From Amycolatopsis sp. FDAARGOS 1241 (GTDB lineage Bacteria > Actinomycetota > Actinomycetes > Mycobacteriales > Pseudonocardiaceae): a DNA stretch of 64,000 nucleotides. The position numbers were made by a program, and so were the translations under genes. Positions within the stretch are counted from its first letter, which is position 1; each line of letters starts with the position of its first letter. Shown one piece after another: positions 27,403-37,000 of this stretch. The notes under the pieces were generated by a model. The model was not told the origin of the DNA. It saw nothing but the letters and a program-made list of their open reading frames with translations, and did no database searches. The stretch spans positions 6,758,001 through 6,822,000 of the forward strand of contig NZ_CP069526.1 of assembly GCF_016889705.1 (NCBI RefSeq). Reading direction: 5' to 3'.

Positions 27403-28025
27403 CCACGGGCCCGGATCTGCTCGCTCTGTCTCCCGTCATGCCCGTCGTCGTGATCGACGACGTCGACGACGCGGTACCCACCGCGCGCGCGTTGCTCGCC
27501 GGCGGGATCGGCGTGATCGAGCTGACGCTGCGCACGCCGGTCGCGCCGGCCGCGATCGAGCGGGTGGCCGTGGAGGTGCCGGAGATCGTTGTCGGGGCGG
27601 GCACGGTGACGTCGCCGGCGCAGGCCGCGCAGGCCGCGGACGCCGGCGCGAAGTTCCTCGTGACGCCTGGCAGCACCGACGCCGTGCTCGACGCCGCTTT
27701 CGCGACGGCCCTGCCGTTCCTGCCGGGTGCCGCGACGGTGTCGGAAGCCATGCGGCTCGCCGAGCGGGGGCTGACGGCGCTGAAGTTCTTCCCCGCGGAG
27801 GCCAGTGGTGGTGTGGCGTTCCTGAAGTCACTGTCGGGTCCGCTGCCGGACTTGCGCTTCTGCCCGACCGGCGGGATCACCGCGGACTCAGCGCCGACGT
27901 ACCTGGCCCTGCCGAACGTCGGCTGCATCGGGGGCTCGTGGCTGACGCCCGCGAAGCTGCTGGCGGCCAAAGACTTCGGCGCGGTGGAGAAGCTGGCCGC
28001 AGACGCCGCCACGTTGCGCGGCTGA
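27399..28025 (+). CDS. eda: KDPG aldolase (Entner-Doudoroff)
   Basis: Cleaves 2-keto-3-deoxy-6-phosphogluconate to pyruvate and glyceraldehyde-3-phosphate. The 208-residue TIM-barrel protein has Glu41 and Arg45 in IELTLRTP, the Schiff-base Lys129 in TALKFFPAE, and the phosphate-binding [13 protein letters not shown]. Its GTG start overlaps the edd stop. With edd it makes a complete dedicated ED branch; the upstream gluconate or glucose-6-phosphate enzymes are elsewhere. Confidence 0.96.
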   Translation: MTTGPDLLALSPVMPVVVIDDVDDAVPTARALLAGGIGVIELTLRTPVAPAAIERVAVEVPEIVVGAGTVTSPAQAAQAADAGAKFLVTPGSTDAVLDAAFATALPFLPGAATVSEAMRLAERGLTALKFFPAEASGGVAFLKSLSGPLPDLRFCPTGGITADSAPTYLALPNVGCIGGSWLTPAKLLAAKDFGAVEKLAADAATLRG

Positions 28026-28032
28026 GCGGGAG

Positions 28033-28072
28033 GCCCTGTCGTTCCCCGCGTGGGGGTGGGGAACGGCGGGGC
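28033..28072 (+). terminator. Terminator-like hairpin after edd-eda
   Basis: GCCCTGTCGTTCCCC (28033-28047) pairs with GGGGAACGGCGGGGC (28058-28072) over 15 bp, including two G-T wobbles. GTTCTCC follows, a poor T-tract. It lies between eda and the opposing recX. Confidence 0.6.
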
Positions 28073-28105
28073 GTTCTCCTCGGCTGGTGTCAGTCGAGGG
28101 TGGCG

Positions 28106-28651
28106 TCAGTCGATGGTGGCGTCGTCGAGGAGGGTCGAGGTGGCGCCGTACTCGCGGAGCTCGTCGCGGATGACGGTGTAGGCCAGGCCCTGCGGGTAGC
28201 CCTTGCGGGCGAGGAACCCGAGAAGCCGGCGGATGGCCGTCTGTTCGTCGACGTTGCCCAGCGAGCCGAGACGCTTGCGGACGAGCTCGCGGGCTCGCTC
28301 TTCTTCGCTCTCGCGGTCGACTTCTCCGGCGGCCTGCACCGCGATCTCCTCGTCGACGCCCTTGCGGCGCAATTCGGCGACGAGCGCCGTGCGGGAGAGT
28401 CCTTTGGCGGAGTGCCGGGCTTTCACCCACATCTCGGCGAACTCGGCGTCGTTCACGAGGCCCGCGCGGTCGAGCTTGCCGAGCAGGGTTTCGATGGTGT
28501 CGCTGTCGAAACCCTTGCGGCGCAGCGTCTGCCGCAGCTCTTCAACGGTGCGGGCCCGGATGGCCAGGAGATCGAAGCAGATCTCCTTGGCCTTCTTGGC
28601 CCGCTCCTCCGGCGGCAACTCCGCCGGCTCGACCTTCGGCGCCCTCGCCAC
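28106..28651 (-). CDS. recX: Recombination regulator RecX
   Basis: A 181-residue, mostly helical protein that binds and restrains RecA filaments. The three-helix repeats are visible as AKEICFDLLAIRARTVEELR, GLVNDAEFAEMWVKARH and RLLGFLARKGYPQGLAYTVI. I chose the GTG at 28651 because AAGGAGG lies 9 nt upstream; an open frame continues upstream to 28693 without a better site. It is downstream of recA in the same direction, separated by a ~480-bp repeat-containing spacer, so cotranscription is less certain than in mycobacteria, where the genes overlap. Confidence 0.94.
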   Translation of the reverse strand: MARAPKVEPAELPPEERAKKAKEICFDLLAIRARTVEELRQTLRRKGFDSDTIETLLGKLDRAGLVNDAEFAEMWVKARHSAKGLSRTALVAELRRKGVDEEIAVQAAGEVDRESEEERARELVRKRLGSLGNVDEQTAIRRLLGFLARKGYPQGLAYTVIRDELREYGATSTLLDDATID

Positions 28652-28780
28652 TACGCCCGCCCTCCTTGACACACTTACTTCACCCGCCCGCACCCGGCCA
28701 TTCCGCCGGTGCGCAGGCCGCCCTGTTCACCCCGGTCGGCCGCACTTCACCAACGCCACCGGTGACTCCCCCAGCCATCC

Positions 28781-29109
28781 CACCCCGGCGAGCCCACCTC
28801 ACGAACGCAACCCAGCCGGGGTCCAGGGGCTCGCCCCTTTTTCGGGGGTGGGGTTTCCGAGCCGGCAAGACACCAAGGGAGGGCTCTGGCGACACCCAAC
28901 CCGCCCGGCATCATCCGCGACCACACCGGGCCGGCACGCCTCACAACGCCGTCGGCAACTCCGTCACCCCGGCCCAGCGTTCTCACCCCGGCGAGTCCAC
29001 CAACCAACGCAACCCCGCCGGGGGTCCAGGGGCTTGCCCCCGGGCGGGGGTGGGGGGGTCGACCCCCACAAGACACCGGAGGAGAGATCCGGCGAGCGCG
29101 ACCCGCAAA
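28781..29109. repeat. Duplicated ~125-bp element in the recA-recX spacer
   Basis: CACCCCGGCGAG starts at 28781 and 28984. From there two ~125-bp stretches keep a constant offset of 203 bp, sharing GGGTCCAGGGGCT and CAAGACACC. Weaker similarity reaches ~45 bp further upstream of each copy. Each copy has a GC-rich foldback around GGGGTCCAGGGGC...GCCCC. No gene is seen in 28652-29135. The copies may act as terminators of recA. Confidence 0.75.
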
Positions 29110-29135
29110 CACGCCGCACCCACTCTCTCCACCGC

Positions 29136-30185
29136 TCAGAAGTCGACGGGGGCCGGCACCGCTTCGACGGCCTCGGCGTCGACCTGGGCGCCGATGCCGA
29201 GCTTTTCCTTGATGCGCTTCTCGATCTCGTTGGCGATGTCCGGGTTGTCGCGCAGGAACTTGCGGGCGTTCTCCTTGCCCTGGCCGAGCTGGTCGCCTTC
29301 GTAGGTGTACCAAGCGCCGGACTTGCGCAGGATGCCCTGGTCGACGCCCATGTCGATGAGCGAGCCCTCGCGGGAGACGCCCTGGCCGTAGAGGATGTCG
29401 AACTCGGCCTGTTTGAAGGGCGGCGCGACCTTGTTCTTCACGACCTTGACACGGGTGCGGTTGCCGACCGGCTCGCCGCCGTCCTTGAGGGTCTCGATGC
29501 GGCGCACGTCGAGGCGCACGGAGGCGTAGAACTTCAGCGCCTTACCACCGGTCGTGGTCTCCGGGGAGCCGAACATCACGCCGATCTTCTCGCGCAGCTG
29601 GTTGATGAAGATCGCGGTGGTGCCGGAGTTGTTCATCGCACCGGTCATCTTCCGCAGCGCCTGGCTCATCAGGCGGGCCTGGAGACCGACGTGGTTGTCA
29701 CCCATCTCGCCCTCGATCTCGGCGCGCGGCACGAGCGCGGCGACGGAGTCGATGACCAGGATGTCGAGCGCGCCGGAGCGGATCAGCATGTCCGCGATCT
29801 CCAGCGCCTGCTCACCGGTGTCCGGTTGGGAGACCAGCAGGGCGTCGGTGTCCACGCCGAGCTTCTTGGCGTACTCCGGGTCGAGCGCGTGCTCCGCGTC
29901 GATGAAGGCCGCGATGCCGCCCGCCTTCTGCGCGTTGGCCACCGCGTGGAGCGCGACGGTGGTCTTACCGGAGGACTCCGGGCCGTAGACCTCGATGACC
30001 CGGCCCCGCGGCAGGCCGCCGATGCCGAGCGCGACGTCGAGCGCGATCGCCCCGGTCGGGATCACGGCGATGGGCGCGCGGCCTTCTTCACCGAGACGCA
30101 TCACCGAGCCCTTGCCGTACTGCTTGTCGATCTGCGCAAGGGCGAGCTCGAGCGCCTTGTCCTTGTCGGGTGCTGCTGGTGCCAT
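29136..30185 (-). CDS. recA: Recombinase RecA
   Basis: Strand-exchange ATPase and SOS coprotease, 349 residues. Walker A is GPESSGKT (68-75), and [20 protein letters not shown] and [21 protein letters not shown] (loop 2 region) follow. No intein interrupts it, unlike M. tuberculosis RecA. I chose the ATG at 30185 ([20 protein letters not shown]), with GAGGTGG upstream; the frame is open further upstream through the promoter region. A perfect SOS box and a PafBC/RecA-NDp-type promoter lie upstream. DUF3046 precedes it and recX follows, as in mycobacteria. Confidence 0.99.
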   Translation of the reverse strand: MAPAAPDKDKALELALAQIDKQYGKGSVMRLGEEGRAPIAVIPTGAIALDVALGIGGLPRGRVIEVYGPESSGKTTVALHAVANAQKAGGIAAFIDAEHALDPEYAKKLGVDTDALLVSQPDTGEQALEIADMLIRSGALDILVIDSVAALVPRAEIEGEMGDNHVGLQARLMSQALRKMTGAMNNSGTTAIFINQLREKIGVMFGSPETTTGGKALKFYASVRLDVRRIETLKDGGEPVGNRTRVKVVKNKVAPPFKQAEFDILYGQGVSREGSLIDMGVDQGILRKSGAWYTYEGDQLGQGKENARKFLRDNPDIANEIEKRIKEKLGIGAQVDAEAVEAVPAPVDF

Positions 30186-30253
30186 GGAGTCCACCTCGCT
30201 GGTTGGAGCCTGTGGGGCTTGTTCGGTTTTCAGATCAAGCTCTGTCCGGTCCG

Positions 30254-30276
30254 ACGCTACGGGGAGGGACCGACAA
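30254..30276 (-). promoter_or_regulatory. LexA-independent (RecA-NDp/PafBC-type) promoter of recA
   Basis: On the minus strand TTGTCGGTC (30276-30268), 8 nt, then TAGCGT (30259-30254) match the published RecA-NDp motif TTGTCRGTG-N8-TANNNT with one mismatch (last G to C). The predicted start is near 30247, giving a ~62-nt leader. In mycobacteria such promoters respond to DNA damage through PafBC. Activity here is inferred. Confidence 0.7.
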
Positions 30277-30335
30277 TTCCCGGCGCGGCGACCGATCTGT
30301 GGATCGCCTGCCCCCGATGTGCACAACACTGTAGA

Positions 30336-30349
30336 CGAACAGGTGTTCG
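30336..30349. promoter_or_regulatory. SOS box (LexA site) of recA
   Basis: CGAACAGGTGTTCG is a perfect CGAAC-N4-GTTCG LexA operator of Gram-positive type, 151 bp upstream of the recA ATG and 93 bp after the end of the DUF3046 gene, which converges on nothing here but lies upstream in the same direction. A second, damage-inducible recA promoter under LexA is expected here. Confidence 0.9.
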
Positions 30350-30442
30350 AGGGTGGTAGCGACACGCCAGTCCGCTATAATTTTCGCCCTTCCGAGCGGC
30401 TGCACGTCGTCACGGACCGCGATCAGCGCAGGTCAGCGCAGG

Positions 30443-30637
30443 TCAGCGCCGCTCCGGCGGGACCTCGAAGGCTTCACACACCTCGCGCCAGATCTGCTTG
30501 GCCGGGATCCCCGCGGCGAGCGCCTGTTCGACGGTCCGCCCGCCGAGCCCGCTGAGCACGTGGTCGTGGGCCAGGACCTCGGCCCGCCCGGCGCCGAACT
30601 CCTCCGCCATGAGCCGCCGGAAAACCGTGATACGCAT
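30443..30637 (-). CDS. DUF3046 small protein
   Basis: A 64-residue protein, MRITVFRRLMAEEFG...HVLSGLGGRTVEQAL...IPAKQIWREVCEAFEVP, matching the DUF3046 family (Rv2738c in M. tuberculosis, also just upstream of recA). The motif LGGRTVEQALAAGI is the most conserved part. The ATG is preceded by TAGCAT (30650-30645) and 7 nt, so a leaderless message is likely. A longer in-frame extension overlaps the Hsp70-like gene and is not credible. Function unknown. Confidence 0.9.
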   Translation of the reverse strand: MRITVFRRLMAEEFGAGRAEVLAHDHVLSGLGGRTVEQALAAGIPAKQIWREVCEAFEVPPERR

Positions 30638-30708
30638 CGATCGAATGCTAGCCCGCACGCGCGCCGGCGGTACGAACGGCCCGTTCGCACCGCGGCAGCG
30701 GATGAGTT

Positions 30709-32556
30709 CTACTCCCCCGGCTGAACGCTCTGCTCGAAGTAGTCCGCGAGCGTCCCCGGCGTCGGCGCCGCGCCCTGGTCGCCGGAGTAGACCTGGTAGA
30801 TGAACCCGGCCATCGGCCGGTCGCTCACGGTGAACACGAGCACCGCCGCGTTGCGCCCGGCCGCCGACGCGTAGTGGCCGGCCAGTGCGTTGCCCGTCCA
30901 GTCGGCCTCGACGCGGTCGCCGCCGACGGCGGCGAGCAGCCCGTCGGTGTACTGCTCGAGGAGGGCGGCCGACGTGCCCTGCACGTACGTGACCTGCGAT
31001 CCCGCGCGGCCCGGCGCCGAGCAGGTCGACGTGGTGCCCAGGCTCTGCGCCGGCGTCGCCGGGCCGTTGCCCATGCCCGGCCGGCAGCCGCCCGTGTCCG
31101 CGATCTTCCCCGCGAGCTGGCGCAGGCACCCGGTGAGACCCTGCGCGTCGGCCGGTCCGGGCGTGCGGCACTGGTCCGCGGAGTAGGTCTGCGCCGACGA
31201 GGACGACGTCAGGAACACCGTGAACCCCGCCGCGAGGAGCACGACGACGGCCGCCGCGACGCCGATCCACAGCTTCGCGCGGCTCTTCTTCGCCGGGGCC
31301 GGAGCGGCGGCGGCAGACAGCGAGTACGTCGGGAAGTTCGACGGCGCCGGGCCCGCCGGGAACGAGGGCGGCGGCGCGAAACCACCGCGCTGCTGCGGGT
31401 GCGGCGGCGGATAGCCACCCGGCGGCGCGTACGCCGGCGCCCCCGCCGCGACCTGGCCTTCGACGTTCTGCGTCCGCATCGACAGCCCGTCGCGCGCCAC
31501 GTGCTGCGCCCCCAGCGCCACGGCCGTCTCCGGCTGGTCGAGGCTCGCGGGCACCACGCCGAGCTTCTCCGCGATCATCGAGCCGACCAGCGGCAGCCGG
31601 CTCGACCCGCCGACGAGGTAGATGCCGGCGAGCCGGTCGGGCGTGAGCCCCGCCGCGCGCAGCGTGCGCGCGAGCAGTTCGACGCTGCGCAGCATCGCCG
31701 GGCGCACCAGGCCTTCGAGCTCGCCGCGCGTGACGAGCACGTCCTTGAACGGCTCGGGCATCGGCACCTCGGTCTGCGGGTGCCGCGACAGGGCTTCCTT
31801 GGCTGCCTTGAGGTCTTCCTGCAGCGCGCGCCGCGTGCGTCGGTCCGCAGTGGACTCCGGACGCAGGAGCCGTTGCCAGCGCTGGGGATCCGAGTGCGAC
31901 ACCTCGCGGCCGACGTGCACCATCAGCGCTTGGTCGACGTCGAGGCCGCCGAGGTCCGGCAGGCCGTCTTCGGCGAGCACGACGTAGCCGTTCTGCGTCG
32001 CGCCGACCACGGCGACGTCGAACGTGCCGGCGCCGAGGTCGTACACCGCGAGCGCGTGCCCCGGCGCCAGTGCCTTGCCCGGGTACGACGCGAAGTGCGC
32101 GGCGGCCGCGACGGGTTCGGGCACCAGCACCACGTTCGCGCCGATGCCCGCGAGCCGGGCCGCGGACAGCAGGACGTTGCGGCGCACCGGGCCCCACTGC
32201 GCGGGGTGGCTGAGGCGGACCTCGTCGGGCTGCTCCCCGCCGAGCTGGCGCGTGGTCTCGTCGAGCACGCGGCGCAGGATCGCGGCCAGCGTCTCGTTCA
32301 CGGGCACGACGTCGGTGCCCAGCAGTAGCGTCTGCTCATCGATGCGGCGCTTGGGGTTGGGTTCGAAGCGCGTGGGGTCCAAGCGCGCGCGGCGTTCGGC
32401 GTCGCGGCCCACCATGATCGTGCCGTCCTCGCCGGCGTAGACCGCCGAGGGCATGGTGGCCGACCCGTCCACCTCGACGACCCGCGGTGGCCGGCCGTGT
32501 GCCGAGAGCACGGCGACCGTGTTGGAGGTCCCCAGGTCCACCGACAGGATCCGCAC
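30709..32556 (-). CDS. Membrane-anchored Hsp70-like protein with an extracytoplasmic domain
   Basis: A 615-residue protein. The N-terminal DnaK-like ATPase domain has the phosphate-1 motif VDLGTSNT (residues 6-13), phosphate-2 VYDLGAGTFDVAVV and adenosine motif LVGGSSRLP. It lacks the classic peptide-binding domain. After ~370 residues comes a Pro/Gly-rich linker, a basic KKSRAK stretch, a single transmembrane helix (about 429-449), and ~165 extracytoplasmic residues with four cysteines. The GTG at 32556 is preferred over that at 32562 because AGGGGAG lies 5 nt upstream. It may couple cytoplasmic ATP state to an envelope ligand. Function unknown. Confidence 0.85.
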   Translation of the reverse strand: MRILSVDLGTSNTVAVLSAHGRPPRVVEVDGSATMPSAVYAGEDGTIMVGRDAERRARLDPTRFEPNPKRRIDEQTLLLGTDVVPVNETLAAILRRVLDETTRQLGGEQPDEVRLSHPAQWGPVRRNVLLSAARLAGIGANVVLVPEPVAAAAHFASYPGKALAPGHALAVYDLGAGTFDVAVVGATQNGYVVLAEDGLPDLGGLDVDQALMVHVGREVSHSDPQRWQRLLRPESTADRRTRRALQEDLKAAKEALSRHPQTEVPMPEPFKDVLVTRGELEGLVRPAMLRSVELLARTLRAAGLTPDRLAGIYLVGGSSRLPLVGSMIAEKLGVVPASLDQPETAVALGAQHVARDGLSMRTQNVEGQVAAGAPAYAPPGGYPPPHPQQRGGFAPPPSFPAGPAPSNFPTYSLSAAAAPAPAKKSRAKLWIGVAAAVVVLLAAGFTVFLTSSSSAQTYSADQCRTPGPADAQGLTGCLRQLAGKIADTGGCRPGMGNGPATPAQSLGTTSTCSAPGRAGSQVTYVQGTSAALLEQYTDGLLAAVGGDRVEADWTGNALAGHYASAAGRNAAVLVFTVSDRPMAGFIYQVYSGDQGAAPTPGTLADYFEQSVQPGE

Positions 32557-32578
32557 TTCCACTCCCCTGTGTTGTCTG

Positions 32579-32691
32579 CCCCGGCTTCGCCGGGGCGTGC
32601 GAGATCGCCTTCAAGCGGCTTGCGGATTGTACGGTCGGAACGGCCTGGGGGCCGATCGCACCGCACGATCCGCAAGCCGGCGCGATCTCGC
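32579..32691. other. Structured intergenic element: hairpin plus long inverted repeat
   Basis: CCCCGGC/GCCGGGG with a TTC loop (32579-32595) is a possible terminator. Next to it is a long foldback. Outer arms GCGAGATCGC (32599-32608) and GCGATCTCGC (32682-32691), and inner arms CGGCTTGCGGAT (32616-32627) and ATCCGCAAGCCG (32668-32679), are perfect complements; they are separated by a 7-nt and a 2-nt bulge and enclose a 40-nt loop that can itself fold. No protein frame is credible here. It could be a non-coding RNA, a long 5' leader of the MFS gene, or a small mobile-element remnant. Confidence 0.7.
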
Positions 32692-32716
32692 TGGTGGGCT
32701 TGACGCCACGTGGTGA

Positions 32717-32744
32717 CGCAAAGCACCATGGCTGCCACTTTGCG
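32717..32744. promoter_or_regulatory. Inverted repeat upstream of the ACS-type MFS gene
   Basis: CGCAAAG (32717-32723) and CTTTGCG (32738-32744) are perfect 7-bp arms spaced by 14 bp. They lie just before the GAGGGGG ribosome-binding site (32751-32757) of the MFS gene. It could be an operator or a translation-controlling hairpin; no regulator gene is adjacent. Confidence 0.45.
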
Positions 32745-32764
32745 CGACCCGAGGGGGTGAAACC

Positions 32765-34048
32765 GTGCGCGATCTGCCCCGCAAGCGCTGGGTCTACGTG
32801 ATCCCGGTGGCCGCGGTCATGTACATGCTGGCCTACCTCGACCGTACGAACGTCGCGGTGATCCTGCCGTTCATCGGCCACGACCTGCCGCTTTCGGCGA
32901 GCGCCCAGGGCCTGGCGAGCGGGATCTTCTTCGTGGGCTACCTCGTGCTGCAGATCCCCGCCGCCGTGCTGGCGGTGAGGTGGAGCGCGCGCAAGACGGT
33001 GCTGGTCCTGATGATCGCGTGGTCGCTCGCCGCGGTGCTGTGCGGCCTGGTGCGCAGCGAGGCCCAGCTGTACGTGGCGCGGTTGCTGCTCGGGTTGTTC
33101 GAGGGCGGCGTGTGGCCCGCGGTGCTGATCCTGCTCGCGTCGTGGTTCCCGCAGGCCGAGCGGGCACGGGCGAACGCGCTGTGGATGAGCTGCCTACCGG
33201 TCTCGGCGATCATCATGTCGCCCCTGTCGGGGCTGATGCTCGACCACATGTCGTGGCGCTGGGTGTTCGTGCTGCAGGGCGTGCCACCGCTCGTGTGGGC
33301 CGTCGTGTGGTGGTTCACGGTGGCCGACCGACCGGCGAAGGCGCGCTGGATCACGACCGCCGAACGCACGTACCTCGAGGAAACGCTCGCCGCGGAAGAA
33401 GCCGCGAAGCCCGCGTACGCGCGGCAGGGTTACTGGCAGGCGCTGAAGAACCCGTCGGTCCTCTTGCTGATCGGCGTGTACTTCTTCTGGATCACCGGCT
33501 TCTACGGCTTCTCGCTGTGGCTGCCGACCGTGGTGAAGGAGATGACGAAAGGCTCGGCGACATCGGTCGGGCTGCTGTCGGCGATCCCGTACGTGTTCGC
33601 GCTGGTCGCGATGATCGCGTGCGCGCAGTGGTCGGACCGCACGGGACGACGGCGGACGGCGGTGACCGCACCGCTGCTCGTGGCCATCTCGGGGCTGCTG
33701 CTGGGCAACCTCGTCCACTGGCCGGTGGCGGTGCGGTTCGTGCTGCTGTGCCTGGTCGCGGCGGCGGTGTACATGCCGTACGGGCCGTTCTGGGCGATCC
33801 CGGGCAAGCTGCTGGGGATCGAGGTGGTCGCGGTCGCGATGGGCGTGATCAACGCGCTGGGCAACCTCGGCGGGTTCGCCGGCCCGTACCTGGTGGGCTG
33901 GCTGACGGACGCGACCGGCACCGCGACGACGGGGTTCGTGGTGCTGGCGGTGTTCCTGGCCCTGGCCGCGGCGCTGGCGCACTTCGGGCTCGGGAAGTCG
34001 GCCGACGCCGTACCTGACCTGGCGCGGGCCGCCGACCGTTCGCTGTGA
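32765..34048 (+). CDS. MFS transporter, anion:cation symporter type
   Basis: A 427-residue, 12-helix transporter. The N-terminus RKRWVYVIPVAAVMYMLAYL followed by DRTNVAVILPFIG is the hallmark of the ACS family (tartrate, phthalate, hexuronate and related anions). LYVARLLLGLFEGGVWPAVL and LMLDHMSWRWVFVLQGVPPL are also typical. The GTG start has GAGGGGG 7 nt upstream. It is divergent from the Hsp70-like gene across a structured spacer, and no catabolic genes are next to it. The substrate is presumably an organic anion but cannot be assigned. Confidence 0.88.
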   Translation: MRDLPRKRWVYVIPVAAVMYMLAYLDRTNVAVILPFIGHDLPLSASAQGLASGIFFVGYLVLQIPAAVLAVRWSARKTVLVLMIAWSLAAVLCGLVRSEAQLYVARLLLGLFEGGVWPAVLILLASWFPQAERARANALWMSCLPVSAIIMSPLSGLMLDHMSWRWVFVLQGVPPLVWAVVWWFTVADRPAKARWITTAERTYLEETLAAEEAAKPAYARQGYWQALKNPSVLLLIGVYFFWITGFYGFSLWLPTVVKEMTKGSATSVGLLSAIPYVFALVAMIACAQWSDRTGRRRTAVTAPLLVAISGLLLGNLVHWPVAVRFVLLCLVAAAVYMPYGPFWAIPGKLLGIEVVAVAMGVINALGNLGGFAGPYLVGWLTDATGTATTGFVVLAVFLALAAALAHFGLGKSADAVPDLARAADRSL

Positions 34049-34096
34049 GCGGACCGGCGGCGGCCGCGCCGGAAACTGTCGGGGGTGCCGCGCATC

Positions 34097-37000
34097 ATGG
34101 AGGACGTGGCAGCTGAAGTCCTGGACCTGTTCTCCCCCGCGACCCGCACGTGGTTCGAGGGGGCCTTCGCCGCGCCCACAGCGGCTCAGGAGGGGGCCTG
34201 GCGGGCCGCACACGGCGGGGAACACGCCCTGGTCGTCGCGCCCACCGGCTCCGGCAAGACGCTTTCGGCGTTCCTGTGGGCGCTCGACCGGCTCTCGGTG
34301 GAGCCGCCGCCGGCGGAGCCGCGCAAGCGCTGCCGGATCCTGTACGTCTCGCCGCTGAAGGCGCTGGCGGTCGACGTGCAGCGCAACCTGCGCGCTCCGC
34401 TCGCGGGGATCTCGCAGGCGGCGCGGCGGCTGGGCCTGCCGGTGCCCGCGATCGAGGTCGGCATGCGCACGGGCGACACCACGGCGGCCGAGCGCCGCTC
34501 GTTCGGCAAGACGCCGCCCGACGTGCTGGTGACCACGCCGGAGTCGCTCTTCCTCATCCTCACGTCGTCGGCGCGGGAGTCGCTGGCGGGTGTCGAGACC
34601 GTGATCGTCGACGAGGTCCACGCCGTGGCTGGCGGCAAGCGCGGCGCGCACCTGGCGGTGTCGCTGGAGCGGCTCGACGCGCTGCTGCCGAAGCCCGCGC
34701 AGCGGATCGGGCTCTCGGCCACGGTGCGCCCGATCGACGAAGTGGGTTCGTTCCTCGCCGGCGGCCGGCCGGTCACGGTGGTGCAGCCGAAGCTCGCGAA
34801 GACGATCCAGGTCCGCGTCGAGGTCCCCGTGGAGGACATGGCGAACCTCGACGGGCCGGCGCCGTCGCCGATGGAGCGGCTGGAGAACCTGACGTCGCTG
34901 TCGCAGTTGCCTTCCGAAGGCGGCATCGGCACGCAGGAGGAGATCGCTGGCGCCGAGGTGAAGCGCGCATCGATCTGGCCCGCGGTCGAGGAGCGGGTGC
35001 TGGAGCTGATCCAGGCGCACCGCTCGACCATCGTCTTCGCCAACTCGCGGCGGCTGACCGAACGGCTCACCGTGCGGCTCAACGAACTGGTGGCGGAGCA
35101 GACGCAGCTCGTGGCCGGGGACACGTTCCCGGCCGAGGCGATCGGTCAGTCGGGCCTCACCACGGGCGCGGCGCCGGTGATCGCGCGGGCGCACCACGGT
35201 TCGATGTCGCGCGAGCAGCGCACCCACGTGGAAGAAGAGCTGAAGTCGGGACGGCTGCCGTGCGTGGTGGCGACGTCGTCGCTGGAGCTGGGCATCGACA
35301 TGGGCGCCGTCGACCTCGTGGTGCAGATCGAGGCGCCGCCGACGGTCGCGTCGGGCCTGCAGCGCGTGGGGCGCGCCGGGCACCAGGTCGGGGCGATCTC
35401 GTCGGGCGTGATGTTCCCGAAGTTCCGCGGCGACCTCGTGTCGTGCGCGGTGGTCGCTGAGCGCATGGCGGCTGGCGCGATCGAAGCCGTGCGGTACCCG
35501 CGCAACCCGCTCGACGTGCTCGCGCAGCACGTCGTCGCGATGGTGGCTCTGGAACCGTGGACGGTCCCGGAGATCGCGGCGCTGGTGAGGCGAGCGGCGC
35601 CGTTCACCGCGCTGCCCGACGACGCGCTCCACGCGGTGCTCGACATGCTGGCCGGGCGGTATCCGAGTGAGGAGTTCGGCGAGCTGCGCGCGCGGATCAC
35701 GTGGGACCGCGTCACGGGCGAGCTGCGCGGCCGGCCGGGGTCGCAGCGGCTGGCGGTCACGTCGGGCGGCACGATCCCCGACCGCGGGCTGTTCACGGTG
35801 ATGACGCCGGGTGCCGACGACAAACCCGGGTCGCGCGTCGGCGAGTTCGACGAGGAGATGGTGTACGAATCGCGCGTCGGCGACACCATCCTGCTGGGCA
35901 CGTCGTCGTGGCGGATCACGGACATCACCCACGACCGCGTAATCGTGGTGCCCGCGCCGGGCGAGCCGGCGCGGATGCCGTTCTGGAAGGGCGACGCGGC
36001 GGGCCGTCCGCTGGAATTGGGGCGGGCGCTGGGCGCGTTCGTCCGCGAACTGTCCACTTCGGACACCACGGCGGCGCGGGACCGGGCCGCAGCGGCCGGG
36101 CTGGACCAGCGCGCGTGCGACAACCTGCTCGCGTACCTGGAGGAGCAGAAGTCGGCGACGCGCCACGTGCCGAACGACCGCACGATCCTGCTCGAGCGCT
36201 ACCGCGACGAGCTGGGCGACTGGCGGATCGTGGTGCACTCGCCGTTCGGGGCCCAGGTCAACGCGCCGTGGGCGCTGGCGATCGCCGCGCGGCTGCGCGA
36301 GAACCGGGGGGTCGACGCGCAGGTGGCGCACTCCGACGACGGCATCGTGCTGCGATTGCCCGACGCGCTCGACGCCGAGGGCGGTGAGGTCACCATCGGC
36401 GCCGATGACGTGCTGCTGGACCCGGAGGAGGTCGAGCAGCTGATCGTCGCGGAGGTCGGCGGGTCGGCGGTGTTCGCCGCGCGGTTCCGCGAGTGCGCGG
36501 CGCGGTCGCTGCTGCTGCCGCGGCGGGATCCGCGGCGCCGCACTCCGTTGTGGCAGCAGCGGCAGCGGGCGTCGCAGCTGTTGTCGGTGGCGGCGAAGTA
36601 CGAGCGGTTCCCCGTGGTGCTGGAGGCGATGCGGGAGGTCCTGCAGGACGTCTACGACGTGGGCGGGCTGCGGGAGCTGATGACCGACGTTCGGGCGCGC
36701 AAGGTGCGGCTCGTGGAGGTGGAGACGCCGGCGGCGTCGCCGTTCGCGCGGAGCCTGTTGTTCGGGTACGTCGGGATGTTCTTGTACGAGACCGACGCGC
36801 CGCTGGCCGAGCGGCGGGCGGCGGCGTTGTCGCTGGACTCGGCGCTGCTGGCCGAACTGCTGGGCACGGAGGCGATCCGGGAGCTGCTGGATCCCGAGGC
36901 CGTGCGCGAGGTCGAGCGGTCGTTGCAGCGGCTGGACCCCGACCGGCACGCACGGTCGGCGGAGGACGCGGCCGACCTGTTGCGATTCCTCGGCGATCTG

